Source: Chrysochromulina parva (Eukaryota; Haptophyta; Prymnesiales; Chrysochromulinaceae). Taken from it: DNA of 11,193 nucleotides. A program made the translations under genes and the position numbers. Numbering within the stretch: position 1 is the stretch's first letter; each line of letters opens with the position of its first letter. The DNA is taken from NCBI GenBank assembly GCA_002887195.1, contig PJAB01001973.1, forward strand, positions 1 to 11,193, given 5' to 3'. Below, piece by piece: positions 1-5,992 of the stretch. Below the pieces are notes generated by a model that searched no databases, was not told the origin of the DNA, and worked only from the letters and a program-made list of their open reading frames with translations.

Positions 1-551
1 CCAGCAAGGTGCTTCGAGCGACCCAGCAAAAAGGCATGGGCGCCGTTTCGGTCACACGCTCCAAATTCCCACACTTCCTTCCGCACGGTTCGGGTGCGCG
101 ACCTGATCTCAGCTTCACTCACTCGGGATCTCGCGGTGAGCTCCTGATCCTTAGGCACCGGCGCTCCGCGAGCGCTGAAATCGCAAAATACTGTAGCAAT
201 TAGGACCTCGTGAAATCTGAAAAAATCCTGTCGAGTGTCGTGCGCTCGCTTCGCATCATGCGCTGTACAGACTTTTTCCAGACTTTTTCCCGTTCGCTCG
301 GAATCACATGACACCTCGGAGCGTACGTGTCGTGCCGCGCGCGCCGGGCGGTGGGCCCGACTCTCGATCTGCGATATCAATGGGCTGTGCTCTGCACGAG
401 TCTGGGCGAGGCCGTACTGGGCAAGGGCCCAGTGCTCTTCGCTGCCTCGCAACATGCACTTGTAGCACAGGCCGCGGCGCAATGCATTGCCGCTGGCCTC
501 GCTCACCTGCCGCCGCCTCATACGACGCAGCAGTCGGGTCGTTCATGTGAG
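1..551. other. Spacer downstream of the Myb/telobox gene
   Basis: No convincing gene is visible. Short open frames on both strands have no recognisable domain and start or stop arbitrarily. The stretch lies 3' of the minus-strand gene that ends at 552, so its right part should hold that gene's 3' UTR; I find no AATAAA on the minus strand close to the stop. The only clear structure is an 11-bp tandem duplication at 268-289. Confidence 0.5.
268..289. repeat. 11-bp perfect tandem duplication
   Basis: CAGACTTTTTC occurs twice back to back (268-278 and 279-289). It looks like simple replication slippage. No function is implied. Confidence 0.9.
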
Positions 552-2258
552 TCAGTCATCTGGATCCTCTTGCTTGAGGCCGAGTTGGCGCGCCCGGTCC
601 TTGAGGCTGACGCTGGTGCGCTTCGGGTGGAACTGACCCGCTTTTAGGATCACGGCCCACTTAGGGCCATAGATCGCGTAGAGGGAGCGCAGCTGTGAAG
701 ACTCCTCCACAGAGAACATCACGCGCTGGCCGCCGCCTTGCTGGCTTTCGCCTAGGCTCTTCTGGGCGGCGCCGCCCAGGGACGTCCGGGAGGTCGTAGC
801 ATTGAGCGCCTCTCCCAACGCCCGCAAGGTGCTGCCGCCGGCGCCGGAGGCGGAGGCAGCAGGGGCGGGGGGGTCGGCGGCGGGCTTGGCCGGCGACGGC
901 TTTGTGCGCGGCGCCCGAGGCTGCTCGGCAGGTTCCGGCTCGACACGGCGCGTCTTGAGGTGCGGCTCATACATGGCACCCTCGTCATAGTTGGCTGACG
1001 AGCGGTTGGGCTTGCGCATCGAGATGGGCGCCTCCGCAAGAAGCGTAACCGCGGGTGCGGGGGCCGCAGCAGCAGACGGACCGGCACCATCCGCTGACTT
1101 GCGCTTCTTGGTGGCGGCGGGCGGTGGTGGCGGCGCGGCGGCGGCGGGAGCCTTGCCGCGCGCGGCGGGCGGCGGTGGCGGTGGCAGCGCGGCGGCGGCG
1201 GGCGCCTTCGATTGCGTGGCAAGAGCCTGCACGAAGTACGGGCGCACATTCAACTCCTTGTCGCCGTCGTCGTAGTGGATATCGACCGTCTTGTCGGGGT
1301 GAACCTTGATGATGCGCCCTGGGTAAAAGTGGCTGAAGTTCTGCGCAGTGCCAGTGGTGGCGCCCCAGCGTGCGCGCACTTTCATGCCGACGGTCAGCGG
1401 CGCCGTCGCGGGCGCCATCGTGGACGCGCCGTTCTCGAAGAGGTCGTCGTCCCCCTCCTCGTCATCCGCCTCCTCGACCCCCCCTTCGGTGGCCGGGAGG
1501 ACTTCCTCGTCGTCGAATTCCATCTGATCGCCATCGGCAGCCCCCTCGTCCTCCTGCTCATCCTCCTCGGCATTTCCCGCTGTTTTCTCGGCATTTCCCG
1601 GTGCCTTCGGGCAGTAATTGAGGTGGCAGATCAGGTAGCGCGGCGCCGAAAGCACCTTGCCGCAGTACGCGCAATCCTTGCGGCCGGGCCGCAAGACCTC
1701 CGCCGCCGCGGGTGCGGGCGCAGCCGCTGCGACCGCTTGGGCGGCCAGTTGTGCCCGCGCCGACGATGCCGGTGCCGGTGCCGGTGCCGGTGCCGGTGCC
1801 GGTGCCGCAGGCTGCTTTTTTGCGGAGGCAGCTGCAAATAGTGGCGAGTCGGAGGTTGCTCGTGGCGCCGGCGCCACCTTTGCCACTGAGGCGGGATGGC
1901 CAACCTTGATGGCCAACCTTGCATCGCCCACCTGCTTTTGCAGCTTGAGGATCTCCATGTCCTTCTCATCGACCTCGTCGCGGGCGCCATTCAGGTCCTC
2001 GCGCGCGACGTCCAAGGCCTCCTCAAGGGTGACGATCTGCTTCTCCGCGGCTTGCTTCTGCTTTTTCAGATCCTTGACCTCGTTGCGCAAAGCTGCGAGT
2101 TGCTCGGTGTACTCTTTGGCCGTGCTATTGCCGGCGGCAGACTTGCTCTTGAGATCGCCTTGTTCTGCGCGCAGCGTTGCGAACGCGTCCTGCACCGCCT
2201 TGGAGCCCTTGGCGATGTACTCCTCCAGCTGGCGCAGCTTGACCGCGGCCGCCGCCAT
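552..2258 (-). CDS. Coiled-coil / C2HC zinc finger / Tudor-like / Myb-telobox nuclear protein
   Basis: This 568-aa intronless frame is read from the ATG at 2258. The frame stays open to 2309 but begins there with GTG, so I reject that extension. Domains in order: a Lys/Glu-rich coiled coil (about 5-120); an Ala-Pro linker (about 130-190); a C2HC zinc finger (C196, C199, H212, C216; C-x2-C-x12-H-x3-C); an acidic stretch (about 230-278); a Tudor/agenet-like barrel (about 289-346) with the typical FYPGRI, YDDGDKE pattern; Pro/Ala linkers with a basic KKRK patch near 384; and a Myb/SANT-like C-terminus (about 513-561) with YGPKWAVIL and the helix-3 signature RTSVSLKDRARQL. That signature resembles the telobox (VDLKDKWRN) of telomere-repeat-binding Myb proteins. 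I infer a chromatin or double-stranded DNA binding protein that may read methylated histones and bind telomere-type repeats. The domain calls are by eye; the telomere role is inference. It shares a promoter with CK2 alpha. Confidence 0.85.
   Translation of the reverse strand: MAAAAVKLRQLEEYIAKGSKAVQDAFATLRAEQGDLKSKSAAGNSTAKEYTEQLAALRNEVKDLKKQKQAAEKQIVTLEEALDVAREDLNGARDEVDEKDMEILKLQKQVGDARLAIKVGHPASVAKVAPAPRATSDSPLFAAASAKKQPAAPAPAPAPAPAPASSARAQLAAQAVAAAAPAPAAAEVLRPGRKDCAYCGKVLSAPRYLICHLNYCPKAPGNAEKTAGNAEEDEQEDEGAADGDQMEFDDEEVLPATEGGVEEADDEEGDDDLFENGASTMAPATAPLTVGMKVRARWGATTGTAQNFSHFYPGRIIKVHPDKTVDIHYDDGDKELNVRPYFVQALATQSKAPAAAALPPPPPPAARGKAPAAAAPPPPPAATKKRKSADGAGPSAAAAPAPAVTLLAEAPISMRKPNRSSANYDEGAMYEPHLKTRRVEPEPAEQPRAPRTKPSPAKPAADPPAPAASASGAGGSTLRALGEALNATTSRTSLGGAAQKSLGESQQGGGQRVMFSVEESSQLRSLYAIYGPKWAVILKAGQFHPKRTSVSLKDRARQLGLKQEDPDD
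1771..1806. repeat. (GGTGCC)6 hexanucleotide repeat inside the CDS
   Basis: Six perfect copies of GGTGCC read on the minus strand as the Pro-Ala dipeptide run of the linker between the coiled coil and the zinc finger. Being in frame, length changes would alter linker length without breaking the protein, so it is a likely site of length polymorphism. Confidence 0.95.
1895..1920. repeat. 13-bp tandem duplication inside the CDS
   Basis: GATGGCCAACCTT is present twice in tandem (1895-1907 and 1908-1920), in the region coding the end of the coiled coil. Thirteen is not a multiple of three, so the two copies are read in different frames. The reading frame downstream is nevertheless intact, so any duplication must be old and compensated, or the match is chance. 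Confidence 0.85.
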
Positions 2259-2483
2259 GGAGTGTGGTTTTTCTTTTCTCTTTTGACCCGAGAACGGGCG
2301 GGAAAACACTTGGAATGAGTGCGCTACTGGGAATGAGTGTTGTTGACTTGAAGAAGAGTGTTTACGAGGAGTAAACGGATTTTTTTAGGTCACGCGTCGA
2401 GTGACTCTCTCGCAGAACGCGCGCCCTTCCCTTGCACGTGCCGGGAATCGGTGCGCGCCGTGGCGCGGGCGGCAAGTGTGACG
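2259..2483. promoter_or_regulatory. Divergent promoter between the Myb/telobox gene and CK2 alpha
   Basis: Only 225 bp separate the two divergent ATGs. I see no TATA box. Visible elements: GGCGGGAAAA at 2297-2306, which on the minus strand reads TTTTCCCGCC and fits the E2F/DP consensus TTTSSCGC; a 14-nt near-repeat carrying GGAATGAGTG twice (2312-2321 and 2330-2339, 18 bp apart); TTGACTTGA at 2343-2351, also found in the promoter at the right end of the window; and a small inverted repeat GTTTAC-GAGGA-GTAAAC (2360-2376). An in-frame TGA at 2349 separates the CK2 frame from upstream sequence. Binding by any factor is inference. Confidence 0.65.
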
Positions 2484-3596
2484 ATGGTGGTTGCACGGTG
2501 GCACGCGAACGCGCTCTCCACGCGCCCCAAGGAATTTTGGGATTACGAGTCGCTTCAGGTACAATGGGGCGAGCAGGACGACTACGAGGTGGTGCGCAAG
2601 GTGGGCCGCGGCAAGTATTCGGAGGTCTTTGAGGGCATCCAAGTGGCGACGGGCACAAAGGTGATCATCAAGATCCTGAAGCCCGTCAAGAAGAAGAAGA
2701 TCAAGCGCGAGATCAAGATCCTGCAGAACCTGGCCGGTGGCACGAACATCATCCGGCTGCTCGACATCGTGCGCGACCCGCAGTCAAAGACTCCGTGTCT
2801 CATCTTCGAGTACGTGAACAACACGGATTTCAAGGTGCTCTACCCCACGTTTACCGACTTCGACATCCGCTACTACATCTTCGAGCTCCTCAAGGCGCTC
2901 GAGTTCTGCCACAGTCACGGCATCATGCACCGCGACGTCAAGCCGCACAACGTGATGATCGATCACGAGAAGCGGAGGCTAAGGCTGATCGACTGGGGGC
3001 TGGCCGAGTTCTACCATCCCGAGCGCGAGTACAATGTGCGTGTCGCATCGCGCTACTTCAAGGGCCCCGAGCTGCTTGTCGACCTACAGGACTATGACTA
3101 CGCCCTCGACATGTGGTCGCTCGGCTGCATGTTCGCGGGGATGATCTTTCGCAAGGAGCCCTTTTTCCACGGGCACGACAACTATGACCAGCTTGTCAAG
3201 ATTGTCAAGGTGCTCGGCACCGAAGAGCTCTTCGACTACCTCGACAAGTACAACCTCGAGCTCGACCCGCACTTTGATGGCATCCTCGGCAGGCACGCTC
3301 GCAAGCCATGGTCCAAATTCCTGAATCCGGACAATCAGCACCTTGTGTCGCCCGAGGCGGTGGACTTGCTCGATAAGCTGCTGCGCTACGACCACCAGGA
3401 GCGCCTCTCGCCCACCGAGGCCATGCAGCACCCGTACTTCGCCCCACTGCGCGCCGCCGAGGGAATGAGCGGCGCGAGGGTCAGCACGCCTCCAGTTTCA
3501 CCAATGATTCATGGCGGCAGCGACGGCGGGAGGATCGTAACGCCTCCTTTCACACCAGTGATGAATCACGGCAACAGCGGTAGCGACGCGCCATGA
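2484..3596 (+). CDS. CSNK2A: Protein kinase CK2 catalytic subunit alpha
   Basis: This 370-aa, acidophilic Ser/Thr kinase phosphorylates a very wide range of nuclear and cytoplasmic proteins and usually assembles with a CK2 beta dimer. The frame is open from a GTG at 2358, but the first ATG is at 2484 in strong context (A at -3, G at +4) and gives the N-terminus expected of the family. Visible: glycine loop GRGKYS (41-46), ATP-binding Lys63, the CK2-specific basic cluster [11 protein letters not shown] (66-76), HRDVKPHN with catalytic Asp151, the DWG variant of DFG (Asp170) that is diagnostic of CK2, and [12 protein letters not shown] (187-198). Numbering runs five below the human enzyme. The end of the kinase fold is near 320. 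The tail carries four proline-directed sites (T335, S339, T353, T357). No intron. Identification is essentially certain. Confidence 0.98.
   Translation: MVVARWHANALSTRPKEFWDYESLQVQWGEQDDYEVVRKVGRGKYSEVFEGIQVATGTKVIIKILKPVKKKKIKREIKILQNLAGGTNIIRLLDIVRDPQSKTPCLIFEYVNNTDFKVLYPTFTDFDIRYYIFELLKALEFCHSHGIMHRDVKPHNVMIDHEKRRLRLIDWGLAEFYHPEREYNVRVASRYFKGPELLVDLQDYDYALDMWSLGCMFAGMIFRKEPFFHGHDNYDQLVKIVKVLGTEELFDYLDKYNLELDPHFDGILGRHARKPWSKFLNPDNQHLVSPEAVDLLDKLLRYDHQERLSPTEAMQHPYFAPLRAAEGMSGARVSTPPVSPMIHGGSDGGRIVTPPFTPVMNHGNSGSDAP
3486..3582 (+). repeat. Diverged 54-bp tandem duplication in the CK2 alpha tail
   Basis: ACGCCTCC recurs exactly 54 bp apart (3486 and 3540), followed in each copy by a TTCAC/CACCA stretch and a GGCA-CAGCG stretch. 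At protein level the copies give TPPVSP and TPPFTP, each with the pattern T-P-P-x-[S/T]-P, 18 residues apart. The reading frame is preserved. Confidence 0.75.
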
Positions 3597-3787
3597 GGGT
3601 TGTAGCTCCGTCACGAGCGGGTGCGCACAGCCCCTGCCTCCAATACTCTACGAAGGCCTCTTCCCTCCCTCCTCGACCGCGCACACGCTTTCCATTTCCC
3701 TCTCTCTCCGCGATGGCATGCAGCACTGGCGCCAGATCGGTTGGCGCACGTTCGTGACCCACGGCCTCGTCGTAGGACAGGTGGCCT

Positions 3788-3806
3788 GAGGTGTACTGTA
3801 CACCTC
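3788..3806. repeat. Near-perfect palindrome, 9-bp arms
   Basis: GAGGTGTAC-T-GTACACCTC is an inverted repeat with a single central base. It sits about 190 bp after the CK2 alpha stop. It could be a protein-binding palindrome or an RNA hairpin; a one-base loop makes a simple RNA hairpin unlikely without opening the inner pairs. Confidence 0.9.
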
Positions 3807-4007
3807 TTGATTCGTACAGTTCCGTTGGTTCGTCTCTTGATTCGCGTTCCGTACGTCGGCTATTTGCACATTTATTGGGTCGAGTCGCCGCGCCCTGCGC
3901 GCCGTCTTCGAGCGGCTATCCGATCGCGTCCGCTCAATGCACTCAATCGTTATCCGATAGCATCGTATACCAATTCGTACCCGACCAATCTATAATTTAT
4001 CGTGTTC

Positions 4008-4057
4008 GGGGCGCGCCGCGGGCCCGCGCGCGGCGCGCGCGCGGGGGGCCCGGCGGG
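4008..4057. repeat. G/C-only low-complexity block
   Basis: About 50 bases of alternating G and C with embedded palindromes. It contains CGCGCGGCGCGCGCG (4027-4041), which recurs exactly at 5684-5698 on the far side of the glycosyltransferase gene. Alternating CG of this kind can in principle adopt Z-DNA or strong hairpins. Confidence 0.8.
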
Positions 4058-4173
4058 TTAATCACGTAACACCGTACACGCTTCGTATGCCTGGGGGAGA
4101 CCCCCTCGGACGCCACGTGTACGCTGCCAGTTGGCGTTGTTACTTACTTACTTACTTGGCGGGTTAATCACGT
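4052..4173 (+). repeat. Pair of 16-bp direct repeats GGCGGGTTAATCACGT
   Basis: Perfect copies lie at 4052-4067 and 4158-4173, 106 bp apart, about 220-340 bp upstream of the glycosyltransferase ATG. The core GGCGGGTT also occurs twice downstream of that gene (5885 and 5906). The second copy is preceded by TT, giving TTGGCGGG, which partly fits an E2F site. Confidence 0.9.
4141..4157. repeat. (TACT)4 tetranucleotide microsatellite
   Basis: Four perfect TACT units plus one extra T, ending directly at the second GGCGGGTTAATCACGT copy. Confidence 0.95.
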
Positions 4174-4180
4174 GGAGGGG

Positions 4181-4246
4181 ACACACAGACACACGGGACA
4201 CACACGGGGCACACGGGCGCACACGGGGCACACGGATCACACAGAC
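4181..4246. repeat. CA-rich minisatellite
   Basis: Imperfect tandem units of 9-11 bp built on CACACGGGG. The G-runs all lie on the plus strand. It lies between the direct repeat and the glycosyltransferase start. No coding potential is visible. Confidence 0.85.
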
Positions 4247-4390
4247 GAACCGAGCTCACAACCATCCTTGCCGCACGTCGGCCGAAACCGGTACCGGTAG
4301 ATCCTAAACGCGCGCGGATGCACTCATGCGTTTGCTCACGTCTCGCACGGACTGACGACGTGATCGTGAACGTGGGAGGCGGCGCAACGC

Positions 4391-5458
4391 ATGTTGCGAG
4401 CAAGTGCCCTGCCGGCCACTGCCGCTGTGAGCAGCTCGGGCCAACCGAATGCCACGACTATATCAATTCATCACCCAAAGGCTGCATTCCGTGCAACACT
4501 TTCGGGCAGTCAATCACACATGGAAAACGTGACTGTGGTGCAGGTCGGAGATGATGCATCGTTTGAAAAATACCGCATGGCAATCAGGACCGTGCGCTCC
4601 TTCGCTCAGATTCACGGGTTCGATTACCAGCGCATCTTGCTTGACAAAGGTGAATTCGACCGTCCCTGGTGCGTCTTGACCCTTCGACTCGAAGCCATGG
4701 CTTCGTTTCTGGAATCGAAGATTGCGGACGAGGGCTGGATGCTATATCTCGACCTTGACATTGCGATCATGAAAAACGCGACGCTGGGATCCAACTTCCG
4801 AGCTATCATGCCACGCACTTCGCTGGATGGTGCAGCAACCTGGTTTGTGGCTCAGGATTCATTATACAGCGTCAATGCAGGCTTCACTCTCTGGCGCAAG
4901 ACTAACGAGTCGATGGCCATGATGCGCATCTGGGAATGGCGCCAAAAGCACTTTGAGACCTGCATTGGCCCTGGCGACCAGTTCTCGCTCGAGCTCGCCA
5001 TCGCAGAGGTGCTCAACAAAAACGTCACGCGCGAAACACACGCGTGTAGCACCTTCTACAAGGATCCGAAGAGGCTCCGTATAAGAGATTTTGACGAGAT
5101 CAACGCTTGCTGGAGCCGCCACTTAGGCGATGTTGGGCTGCCATTCAACGGGAGATCTCGTGCAGGAATCTGTCTGCTGCCATCATGGCACCGCATCAAT
5201 ATGCACGATACATGGCAAGGCCCACCCTACAGCCGGGGCGACTACCTGTTCCACGGCCACACGGCAAATCAAATGGCAGACGAGGGAATTGATGTTGAGC
5301 TTCTCGAGGTTCCCATCACGAAGCTCTCTGTTTGGAGGCATCCAACGAGTCAAAATATCTCCGGTTGGAAGCATCCATCGAGTCGAGATCCATATCCGGT
5401 TCCGGTTCATCGAGGACCACGATCTGAGTCGGACGGGGGTCGCGCGCTCCGTCGATAG
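4391..5458 (+). CDS. GT34-like glycosyltransferase (GT-A fold)
   Basis: The 355-aa frame starts at the first ATG after an in-frame TGA (4367). The recognisable domain begins at M44 (4520). Visible: a Rossmann-type start with VTVVQVGDD (47-55); the nucleotide-sugar/metal motif YLDLDIAIM with D121-L-D123; VNAGFTLW (161-168); GPGDQFS (193-199), the acidic-Gln pair typical of GT34; and FHGHTAN (287-293). The pattern fits the galactosyl/xylosyl/mannosyltransferase group that includes yeast Mnn10/Gma12 and plant XXT, which act in the Golgi lumen from a type II membrane anchor. No hydrophobic anchor is visible in residues 1-45, so an upstream exon may be missing or the ATG may be wrong. Third-codon G/C is visibly lower than in CK2 alpha. 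Donor sugar and acceptor cannot be told. AATAAA follows 34 bases after the stop, supporting the strand and the 3' end. Confidence 0.75.
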   Translation: MLRASALPATAAVSSSGQPNATTISIHHPKAAFRATLSGSQSHMENVTVVQVGDDASFEKYRMAIRTVRSFAQIHGFDYQRILLDKGEFDRPWCVLTLRLEAMASFLESKIADEGWMLYLDLDIAIMKNATLGSNFRAIMPRTSLDGAATWFVAQDSLYSVNAGFTLWRKTNESMAMMRIWEWRQKHFETCIGPGDQFSLELAIAEVLNKNVTRETHACSTFYKDPKRLRIRDFDEINACWSRHLGDVGLPFNGRSRAGICLLPSWHRINMHDTWQGPPYSRGDYLFHGHTANQMADEGIDVELLEVPITKLSVWRHPTSQNISGWKHPSSRDPYPVPVHRGPRSESDGGRALRR

Positions 5459-5491
5459 TGCGCCCATCCGCCCAATTATTATTAAGGATAG

Positions 5492-5497
5492 AATAAA
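5492..5497 (+). promoter_or_regulatory. Putative polyadenylation signal AATAAA
   Basis: An exact AATAAA lies 34 bases after the glycosyltransferase stop codon in a locally A/T-rich stretch. This spacing is normal for a eukaryotic poly(A) signal, but the hexamer may not be obligatory in this organism. Confidence 0.55.
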
Positions 5498-5884
5498 ACC
5501 CAGCCTGAGTTCGGTGGGGTCAGTGCACTTTCTAACCCGCGCCCGACGATCCCCGGACATTTGCTCGAAAGGATACACCGAACCGTCTGCTCCGCGCTCT
5601 GCCGGCCGGCGCAGTGCTGCGTCTCCGTCTGCGCCGGGCGGCGTACAGGTTTGTATACAGGTGTACCGTACCCGCCGCGCCGCCGCGCGGCGCGCGCGAT
5701 CGGGTCGTCGTTACGTTGCGTTATAGGCCAGGGTATACGATTACGATTACACGTAGATGCCGTCGTGTACGCCGAAGTACGCCGGGAAGGCCGGGCGGGT
5801 ACCTCCAGCGGTCCCGGGGCGCGTCCACCGCGGTTGAAGCGAAGCGAAGTAAAATCGGTAGTAAGAACGGAAGTTAGAAGTTAC

Positions 5885-5917
5885 GGCGGGTTCAAACTTC
5901 AATTGGGCGGGTTTAAA
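5885..5917 (+). repeat. Two GGCGGGTTYAAA elements
   Basis: GGCGGGTTCAAA (5885-5896) and GGCGGGTTTAAA (5906-5917) lie 21 bp apart. They share the GGCGGGTT core with the direct repeats at 4052 and 4158. The first resembles a tRNA B-box start but lacks the rest of a tRNA. Confidence 0.85.
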
Positions 5918-5992
5918 GAGTCAGTCTCAAATCGTCAGTTGACGCCGTATGACCTCTGTAATGTAACTTATGCTATCCATGATTGCTGAAAA

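Larger units (their letters stand above)
3597..4390. other. Repeat-rich spacer between CK2 alpha and the glycosyltransferase
   Basis: No gene is supported here. The left part holds the CK2 alpha 3' UTR; I see no AATAAA near the stop. The rest is a patchwork: an inverted repeat at 3788-3806; CTCTTGATTCG twice (3804-3814 and 3834-3844); an almost pure G/C block at 4008-4057; a hairpin GGGGG-AGA-CCCCC at 4093-4105; a 16-bp direct repeat starting at 4052 and 4158; a TACT tetranucleotide run; and a CA-rich minisatellite. The promoter of the next gene must lie on the right, but no TATA box stands out. Confidence 0.6.
5459..5992. other. Spacer between the convergent glycosyltransferase and SDR genes
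   Basis: The two flanking genes converge, so both 3' UTRs should lie here. No gene is supported; the open frames that cross it continue from shadow frames or start with TTG. It contains a GTAC-rich segment (5641-5785), a G/C block with CGCGCGGCGCGCGCG at 5684-5698, and two GGCGGGTT elements. Several of these motifs also occur upstream of the glycosyltransferase in much the same order. Confidence 0.55.

Noticed and set aside
1212..1841. 209-codon plus-strand frame opposite the Myb/telobox gene
   Set aside because: It is a shadow of GC-rich coding sequence; its Arg/Cys runs come from the antisense of Ala-Pro repeats.
2259..2309. GTG-started N-terminal extension of the Myb/telobox protein
   Set aside because: Nuclear eukaryotic genes rarely start at GTG; the first ATG at 2258 begins the coiled coil directly.
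2358..2483. GTG-started 42-residue extension of CK2 alpha
   Set aside because: The ATG at 2484 has optimal context and gives the normal CK2 N-terminus; the extension has no family similarity.
3084..3431. 115-codon minus-strand frame inside CK2 alpha
   Set aside because: Antisense shadow of a highly conserved gene, with low-complexity Val/Glu composition.
4181..4246. CRISPR-like or telomere-like array
   Set aside because: Units are 9-11 bp, imperfect and without spacers; there is no TTAGGG-type telomere repeat.
5130..5726. 198-codon plus-strand frame continuing past the glycosyltransferase stop
   Set aside because: Overlaps the GT domain in a different frame, has no recognisable sequence and runs into repeats; I saw no need to invoke a frameshift at the C-terminus.
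5885..5900. Possible tRNA B box (GGTTCAAAC)
   Set aside because: No matching A box, acceptor stem or anticodon arm can be built around it.
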